This document shows, piece by piece, positions 56,200 through 64,000 of a DNA stretch of 64,000 nt (position 1 is its first letter; every line of letters starts with the position of its first letter). The notes beneath the pieces were generated by a model. It ran no database searches. It saw only the letters and a program-made list of their open reading frames with translations, and had not been told where the DNA came from. The stretch lies in the NCBI GenBank assembly GCA_032718475.1, contig JAUCBJ010008282.1:27488-91487 (forward strand), in the 5' to 3' direction. The translations under genes and the position numbers were made by a program. The DNA is from Nemertoderma westbladi (Eukaryota > Xenacoelomorpha > Nemertodermatida > Nemertodermatidae).

Positions 56200-59100
56200 A
56201 ACTTGTACGCAAATCCGATAGCAGGTAGCCCATAACTTGTAGACGATACATTTTACAGTCCACTTAACTTATATACGGTTTTTGACTTATATACGGTTTT
56301 TGACTTCCGCTTAAGCGAGTCATAGTTACTCCCGCAGTTTACCCGTGCTTCAATGAATTTCTTCAACGTGATATTCAGAGCACTGGGCAGAAATCACCTA
56401 TTAACTTGTTCGCAAATCTGATTGCAGGTAGCCCCTAAATTGTATACGATACATTTTGCAGTCCACTTAACTTATATGCGGTTTTTGACTTATATACGAT
56501 TTTTGACTTATATACGGTTTAAAACTTCCCCTTAAGAGAGTCTTAGTTATTCCCGCTGTTTAACCGTGCTTCAATGAATTTCTTCAACGTGACATTCAGA
56601 GCACTGGGCAGAAATCACCTATCAACTTTTACGCAAATCTAATAGCAGACAGCCCCTAACTTGTACACGATAAATTTTGCAGTCCAAATAACTTATATAC
56701 GGTTATTGACTTATATACGGTTTTTAACTTCCCCTTAAGAGAGTCTTAGTTATTCCTTCTCTTTACACGTGCTTCAATGAATTTCTTCAACATGACATTC
56801 AGAGCACTGGGCAGAAATCACCTATCATCTTGTATGCAAATCTGATAGCAAGTAGCCCCTAACTTGTAGACGATACAGTTTATAGTCCACTTAACTTATA
56901 TACTATAAGTTGTAGACGATACAGTTTATAGTCCACTTAACTTATATACGGTTTTTGACTTATATACGGTTTTTGACTTATATACGGTTTTTGACTTATA
57001 TACGGTTTTCAACTTCCCCTTAAGAGAGTCATAGTTACTCCCGCTGTTTACCCGTGCTTCAATGAATTTCTTCAACGTGACATTCAGAGCACTGGGCAGA
57101 AATCACCTATCAACTTTTACGCAAATCTGATAGCAGATAGCCCTTAACTTGTATACAATACATTTTACAGTCCTACTTAACTTATATACGGTTTTTGACT
57201 TATATAAAGTTTTTTTTTATGCCCTATTGAATTATATACGGTTTTTAATTTCCCTTAAGAGAGTCATGGATACTCCCGCTGTTTACCCGCGCTTCTCAAT
57301 GAATTTCTTCAACGTGACATTCAGTGCACTGGGCAGAAATCACCTATCAACTTGTATGCAAATCTAATAGCAGGCAGCCCCTAACTTGTATACGATACAT
57401 TTTATAGTCCAAATAACTTATATACGGTTATTGACTTATATACATTTTTTAATTTCCCCTTAAGAGAGTCTTAGTTATTCTTTCTCTTTACCCGTGCTTC
57501 AATGAATTTCTTCAACATGACATTCAGAGCACTGGGCAGAAATCACCTATCATCTTGTATGCAAATCTGATAGCAAGTAGCCCCTAACTTGTAGACGATA
57601 CAGTTTATAGTCCACTTAACTTATATACTATAAGTTGTAGACGATACAGTTTATAGTCCACTTAACTTATATACGGTTTTCGACTTATATACGGTTTTTG
57701 ACTTATATACGGTTTTTGACTTATATAAAGTTTTTTTTTATTCCTTATTGAATTATGTACGGTTTTTAATTTCCCTTAAGAGAGTCATGGATACTCCCGC
57801 AGTTTACCCGTGCTTCAATGAATTTCTTCAACGTGACATTCAGTGCACTGGGCAGAAATCACCTATCAACTTGTATGCAAATCTAATAGCAGGCAGCCCC
57901 TAACTTGTATACGATACATTTTATAGTCCAAATAACTTATATACGGTTATTGACTTATATACGTTTTTTAACTTCCCCTTAGGAGAGTTATAGTTACTCA
58001 CACTGTTTACCCGCGCTTCAATGAATTTCTTCAACGTGACATTCAGAGCACTGGACAGAAATCACCTATCAACTTGTATGCAAATCTAATAGCAGGCAGC
58101 CCCTAACTTGTATACGATACATTTTATAGTCCAAATAACTTCTTACGGTTATTGACTTATATACGTTTTTTAACTTCCCCTTAAGAGAGTCTTAGTTATT
58201 CCTTCTCTTTACCCGTGCTTCAATGAATTTCTTCAACATGACATTCAGAGCACTGGGCAGAAATCACCTCTATCATCTTGTATGCAAATCTGATAGCAAG
58301 TAGCCCCTAACTTGTAGACGATACAGTTTATAGTCCACTTAACTTATATACTATAAGTTGTAGACGATACAGTTTATAGTCCACTTAACTTATATACGGT
58401 TTTTGACTTATATACGTTTTTTTTACTTCTAGACGGTTTTTAACTTCCCCATAACAGAGTCATAGTTACTCACGCCGTTTACCCGCGCTTCAATGAATTT
58501 CTTCAACGTGACATTCAGAGCACCTTGCAGAAATCACCTATCAACTTGTACGCAAATCCGATAGCAGGTAGCCCCTAACTTGTAGACGATACATTTTACA
58601 GTCCACTTAACTTATATACGGTTTTTGACTTATATACGTTTTTTTTAATTCTAGACGGTTTTTAACTTCCCCTTAAGAGAGTTATAGTTACTGACACTGT
58701 TTACCCGCGCTTCAATGAATTTCTTCAACGTGACATTCAGAGCACTGGGCAGAAATCACCTATCAACTTTTACGCAAATCTGATAGCAGATAGCCCCTAA
58801 CTTGTATACGATACATTTTACAGTCCACTTAAAACAACATATAAACGGTTTTTGACTTATATTATACGTTTTTTTTACTTCTAGAAGGTTTTTAACTTCC
58901 CCTTAAGCGAGTCATAGTTACTCCCGCTGTTTACCCGCGCTTCAATGAATTTCTTCAACGTGACATTCAGAGCACTGGGTAGAAATCACCTATCAACTTG
59001 TATGCAAATCTGATAGCAGGTAGCCCCTAACTTGTAGACGATAAATTCTACAGTCCACTCAACTTATATACGGTTTTTGACTTATATACGTTTTTTTTAA

Positions 59101-59396
59101 TTCTAGACGGTTTTTAACTTCCCCTTAAGAGAGTTATAGTTACTGACACTGTTTACCCGCGCTTCAATGAATTTCTTCAACGTGACATTCAGAGCACTGG
59201 GCAGAAATCACCTATCAACTTTTACGCAAATCTGATAGCAGATAGCCCCTAACTTGTATACGATACATTTTACAGTCCACTTAAAACAACATATAAACGG
59301 TTTTTGACTTATATTATACGTTTTTTTTACTTCTAGAAGGTTTTTAACTTCCCCTTAAGAGAGTCATAGTTACTCCCGCCATTTACCCGCGCTTCA

Positions 59397-60539
59397 ATGA
59401 ATTTCTTCAACGTGACATTCAGAGCACCTTGCAGAAATCACCTATCAACTTGTACGCCATGGGCCATGGGTACGACCATGGAGCCCATTTTGGCACTTAG
59501 AAGGATAATTGAAGAATTATCAAAAAAGAAAGACAGGCATCTGGCTGTTATCTTTGTTGACTTCTTCAAGGCCTTTGATTCAGTCTCTCGCTCACGTATG
59601 TTCAGCATACTTTCATTATATGGGATTCCTGATGAAATTATTGCAGCAATCAGATCAGTATATGATGGTTCGACAACATTTGTGTCTACTGTTGACGGTG
59701 ACACAGAACCATTTGAAATGTTATGGGGCGTCCTCCAAGGAGACACACTTGCACCATTCTTGTTCATTATTGTGGTTGACTATGTTCTACGCATGTCCTT
59801 AGATCATCATAATGATGATGGGGTGATGATAACTCCACCTACTGGCTCCAGAAGTCGAGGAAATCCTGCCAAGTACCTAACTGATCTAGACTTTGCTGAT
59901 GACTTAGGAGTAATCTCAGAATCATTAGAAGGAGCCCAACAGCTCCTCAGCTCATTAGAACATGCTGCTTCTAGTGTTGGTCTTTTTATTAACTCCAGAA
60001 AGACCAAAATGCTGACAGTTAACTTTGAAAGTCCCCAGCAAGTCTCTGATCGGATGAGCATAAGCTCAAAGGATGGTATGCTTGAGCATGTGGACGACTT
60101 CTGTTACCTGGGATCATGGATCCGGAAGTCAGGTGAGGACCTTCGAATACGTAAGGGAAAGGCATGGGCAGCCTTGAATAGGCTTTCCAGGATTTGGAAG
60201 TCACCTAGAATTAATCGGAAACTTAAGGTCCGATTATTTAGAGCAGCAGTAGTTCCAGTACTCCTCTACGGGAGGCCATGCTGGGCTCTAACTGCTGAGG
60301 ACACCAAATCTCTGGATGGCACATTCACAAGAATGCTACGCCGGGTTCATTGTGTCAAGTACAATGCACACATCTCCAACCAGACACTATATAACATTGG
60401 AGGTGTCTCATTGGTTCCCCCAAGCTTGACACTAGAACAAAATCGCCTCCGCTTTGCAGGACATTGCTTTCGCCGTGAGGACCAGCCAGTGCATAATCTT
60501 GTACTTTGGCAGCCTCATGGAGTGAATAAGCATGGTTGA
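59397..60539 (+). pseudogene. LINE reverse transcriptase fragment, copy 2
   Basis: Same 380-residue translation as at 54885-56027, including the satellite-derived N-terminus and the TGA. The shared stop shows that it was already dead when the array amplified. Confidence 0.88.
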
Positions 60540-60711
60540 CAGCCCATGACTTTCTTGAGACGCATCTTAAAGGACACTGGCCTTAAAGATACGGATGATC
60601 TAGCAAATGTCATGGGTGATAGGGAGTTGTGGCGGTGCAATTTTGTTGACAAGCCGGCACAGCATTCTTAAAAATGCAGCTGCAATGCAGCATGCCGATC
60701 CTAGTAGTAGT
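59458..60711 (+). mobile_element. LINE insertion, copy 2 of the higher-order repeat
   Basis: Exactly 4,512 bp downstream of copy 1, with the same ends. One visible difference lies at the right edge, where TAGCTTGTACGC replaces TAACTTGTACGC. Confidence 0.9.
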
Positions 60712-63700
60712 AGCTTGTACGCAAATCCGATAGCAGGTAGCCCATAACTTGTAGACGATACATTTTACAGTCCACTTAACTTATATACGGTTTTTGACTT
60801 ATATACGGTTTTTGACTTCCGCTTAAGCGAGTCATAGTTACTCCCGCAGTTTACCCGTGCTTCAATGAATTTCTTCAACGTGATATTCAGAGCACTGGGC
60901 AGAAATCACCTATTAACTTGTTCGCAAATCTGATTGCAGGTAGCCCCTAAATTGTATACGATACATTTTGCAGTCCACTTAACTTATATGCGGTTTTTGA
61001 CTTATATACGATTTTTGACTTATATACGGTTTAAAACTTCCCCTTAAGAGAGTCTTAGTTATTCCCGCTGTTTAACCGTGCTTCAATGAATTTCTTCAAC
61101 GTGACATTCAGAGCACTGGGCAGAAATCACCTATCAACTTTTACGCAAATCTAATAGCAGACAGCCCCTAACTTGTACACGATAAATTTTGCAGTCCAAA
61201 TAACTTATATACGGTTATTGACTTATATACGGTTTTTAACTTCCCCTTAAGAGAGTCTTAGTTATTCCTTCTCTTTACACGTGCTTCAATGAATTTCTTC
61301 AACATGACATTCAGAGCACTGGGCAGAAATCACCTATCATCTTGTATGCAAATCTGATAGCAAGTAGCCCCTAACTTGTAGACGATACAGTTTATAGTCC
61401 ACTTAACTTATATACTATAAGTTGTAGACGATACAGTTTATAGTCCACTTAACTTATATACGGTTTTTGACTTATATACGGTTTTTGACTTATATACGGT
61501 TTTTGACTTATATACGGTTTTCAACTTCCCCTTAAGAGAGTCATAGTTACTCCCGCTGTTTACCCGTGCTTCAATGAATTTCTTCAACGTGACATTCAGA
61601 GCACTGGGCAGAAATCACCTATCAACTTTTACGCAAATCTGATAGCAGATAGCCCTTAACTTGTATACAATACATTTTACAGTCCTACTTAACTTATATA
61701 CGGTTTTTGACTTATATAAAGTTTTTTTTTATGCCCTATTGAATTATATACGGTTTTTAATTTCCCTTAAGAGAGTCATGGATACTCCCGCTGTTTACCC
61801 GCGCTTCTCAATGAATTTCTTCAACGTGACATTCAGTGCACTGGGCAGAAATCACCTATCAACTTGTATGCAAATCTAATAGCAGGCAGCCCCTAACTTG
61901 TATACGATACATTTTATAGTCCAAATAACTTATATACGGTTATTGACTTATATACATTTTTTAATTTCCCCTTAAGAGAGTCTTAGTTATTCTTTCTCTT
62001 TACCCGTGCTTCAATGAATTTCTTCAACATGACATTCAGAGCACTGGGCAGAAATCACCTATCATCTTGTATGCAAATCTGATAGCAAGTAGCCCCTAAC
62101 TTGTAGACGATACAGTTTATAGTCCACTTAACTTATATACTATAAGTTGTAGACGATACAGTTTATAGTCCACTTAACTTATATACGGTTTTCGACTTAT
62201 ATACGGTTTTTGACTTATATACGGTTTTTGACTTATATAAAGTTTTTTTTTATTCCTTATTGAATTATGTACGGTTTTTAATTTCCCTTAAGAGAGTCAT
62301 GGATACTCCCGCAGTTTACCCGTGCTTCAATGAATTTCTTCAACGTGACATTCAGTGCACTGGGCAGAAATCACCTATCAACTTGTATGCAAATCTAATA
62401 GCAGGCAGCCCCTAACTTGTATACGATACATTTTATAGTCCAAATAACTTATATACGGTTATTGACTTATATACGGTTTTTAACTTCCCCTTAGGAGAGT
62501 TATAGTTACTCACACTGTTTACCCGCGCTTCAATGAATTTCTTCAACGTGACATTCAGAGCACTGGACAGAAATCACCTATCAACTTGTATGCAAATCTA
62601 ATAGCAGGCAGCCCCTAACTTGTATACGATACATTTTATAGTCCAAATAACTTCTTACGGTTATTGACTTATATACGTTTTTTAACTTCCCCTTAAGAGA
62701 GTCTTAGTTATTCCTTCTCTTTACCCGTGCTTCAATGAATTTCTTCAACATGACATTCAGAGCACTGGGCAGAAATCACCTCTATCATCTTGTATGCAAA
62801 TCTGATAGCAAGTAGCCCCTAACTTGTAGACGATACAGTTTATAGTCCACTTAACTTATATACTATAAGTTGTAGACGATACAGTTTATAGTCCACTTAA
62901 CTTATATACGGTTTTTGACTTATATACGTTTTTTTTACTTCTAGACGGTTTTTAACTTCCCCATAACAGAGTCATAGTTACTCACGCCGTTTACCCGCGC
63001 TTCAATGAATTTCTTCAACGTGACATTCAGAGCACCTTGCAGAAATCACCTATCAACTTGTACGCAAATCCGATAGCAGGTAGCCCCTAACTTGTAGACG
63101 ATACATTTTACAGTCCACTTAACTTATATACGGTTTTTGACTTATATACGTTTTTTTTAATTCTAGACGGTTTTTAACTTCCCCTTAAGAGAGTTATAGT
63201 TACTGACACTGTTTACCCGCGCTTCAATGAATTTCTTCAACGTGACATTCAGAGCACTGGGCAGAAATCACCTATCAACTTTTACGCAAATCTGATAGCA
63301 GATAGCCCCTAACTTGTATACGATACATTTTACAGTCCACTTAAAACAACATATAAACGGTTTTTGACTTATATTATACGTTTTTTTTACTTCTAGAAGG
63401 TTTTTAACTTCCCCTTAAGCGAGTCATAGTTACTCCCGCTGTTTACCCGCGCTTCAATGAATTTCTTCAACGTGACATTCAGAGCACTGGGTAGAAATCA
63501 CCTATCAACTTGTATGCAAATCTGATAGCAGGTAGCCCCTAACTTGTAGACGATAAATTCTACAGTCCACTCAACTTATATACGGTTTTTGACTTATATA
63601 CGTTTTTTTTAATTCTAGACGGTTTTTAACTTCCCCTTAAGAGAGTTATAGTTACTGACACTGTTTACCCGCGCTTCAATGAATTTCTTCAACGTGACAT

Positions 63701-63969
63701 TCAGAGCACTGGGCAGAAATCACCTATCAACTTTTACGCAAATCTGATAGCAGATAGCCCCTAACTTGTATACGATACATTTTACAGTCCACTTAAAACA
63801 ACATATAAACGGTTTTTGACTTATATTATACGTTTTTTTTACTTCTAGAAGGTTTTTAACTTCCCCTTAAGAGAGTCATAGTTACTCCCGCCATTTACCC
63901 GCGCTTCAATGAATTTCTTCAACGTGACATTCAGAGCACCTTGCAGAAATCACCTATCAACTTGTACGC

Positions 63970-64000
63970 CATGGGCCATGGGTACGACCATGGAGCCCAT
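63970..64000 (+). mobile_element. LINE insertion, copy 3, cut by the window edge
   Basis: Starts CATGGGCCATGGG after AACTTGTACGC at the position predicted by the 4,512-bp period. Only the first 31 bases are in the window. Confidence 0.85.

Larger units (their letters stand above)
52112..64000. repeat. Satellite higher-order repeat, period 4,512 bp
   Basis: Monomers of about 200-320 bp (anchors TTCAATGAATTTCTTCAAC at 52547, 52784, 52987, 53304, 53504, 53706, 53977, 54199, 54429, 54651, 54881, then 56348, 56570, 56774). Fourteen monomers plus one LINE-derived insertion make a unit that recurs exactly 4,512 bp later at 57059 and 61571. Roughly 2.6 units are present and they differ at very few bases, for example 54007 versus 58519 and 56202 versus 60714. 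The first few hundred bases, next to element C, are more diverged. The array continues past the right edge. Confidence 0.95.

Noticed and set aside
52112-64000. CRISPR-like array
   Set aside because: Units are 200-320 bp with no unique spacers; it is a tandem satellite of an animal genome.

Overview
The window is a transposon graveyard from an animal genome. BEL/Pao LTR retrotransposons are a metazoan group, and here they sit beside a Ty1/copia element with short LTRs, non-LTR retrotransposons, satellite DNA and microsatellites. This suggests an invertebrate, probably aquatic; the species cannot be named from sequence alone. I see no host gene, tRNA, rRNA or CRISPR.

Layout. (1) 1-3229 (-): the gag end of a BEL/Pao element running off the left edge, broken by an exact 128-bp tandem duplication; 3230-6640 is its leader and probable 5' LTR. 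(2) 6650-11700: non-coding AT-rich DNA with a diverged ~164-bp tandem repeat, an ~800-bp tetranucleotide microsatellite, a strong hairpin and four ~150-bp repeats. (3) 11704-23404 (+): BEL/Pao element 'A' with gag, an intact protease-RT-RNase H-integrase frame, a hairpin-rich minisatellite, an 842-residue accessory gene, a polypurine tract and a 3' LTR; no 5' LTR was found. (4) 23768-64000: one satellite array into which everything else has inserted: a LINE (24149-27113, -), a 24.4-kb BEL/Pao element 'C' (27738-52111, -) with 2.3-kb LTRs and 5-bp target duplications, itself hit in gag by a copia element (43024-48411, -), and then a 4,512-bp higher-order repeat (52112-64000), each complete period of which carries a truncated LINE reverse transcriptase.

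Main point of interest. Elements A and C share a gene downstream of pol that is not an envelope. It encodes what looks like a DEDD-type 3'-5' exonuclease followed by three CCHC zinc knuckles and a basic tail. It is intact in A (19628-22156) and decayed in C (34123-30436). Both copies carry the same unusual motif III, Tyr-x3-Glu in place of Tyr-x3-Asp. An exonuclease beside a reverse transcriptase, found in two diverged BEL lineages, would be a new kind of LTR-element accessory function if a domain search confirms it.

Element C has two further odd features: eight copies of a 16-bp palindrome (CAAACCCRCRGGTTTG type) spread over 12.6 kb in different reading phases, and a strand-specific excess of AGGTAAG, a splice-donor-like heptamer, in gag-pol. 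Order of events by nesting: satellite first, then insertion of the RT fragment, LINE and element C; copia after C; the 4.5-kb higher-order repeat amplified after the RT insertion. Most nonsense codons in the decayed copies can be explained by C-to-T change.
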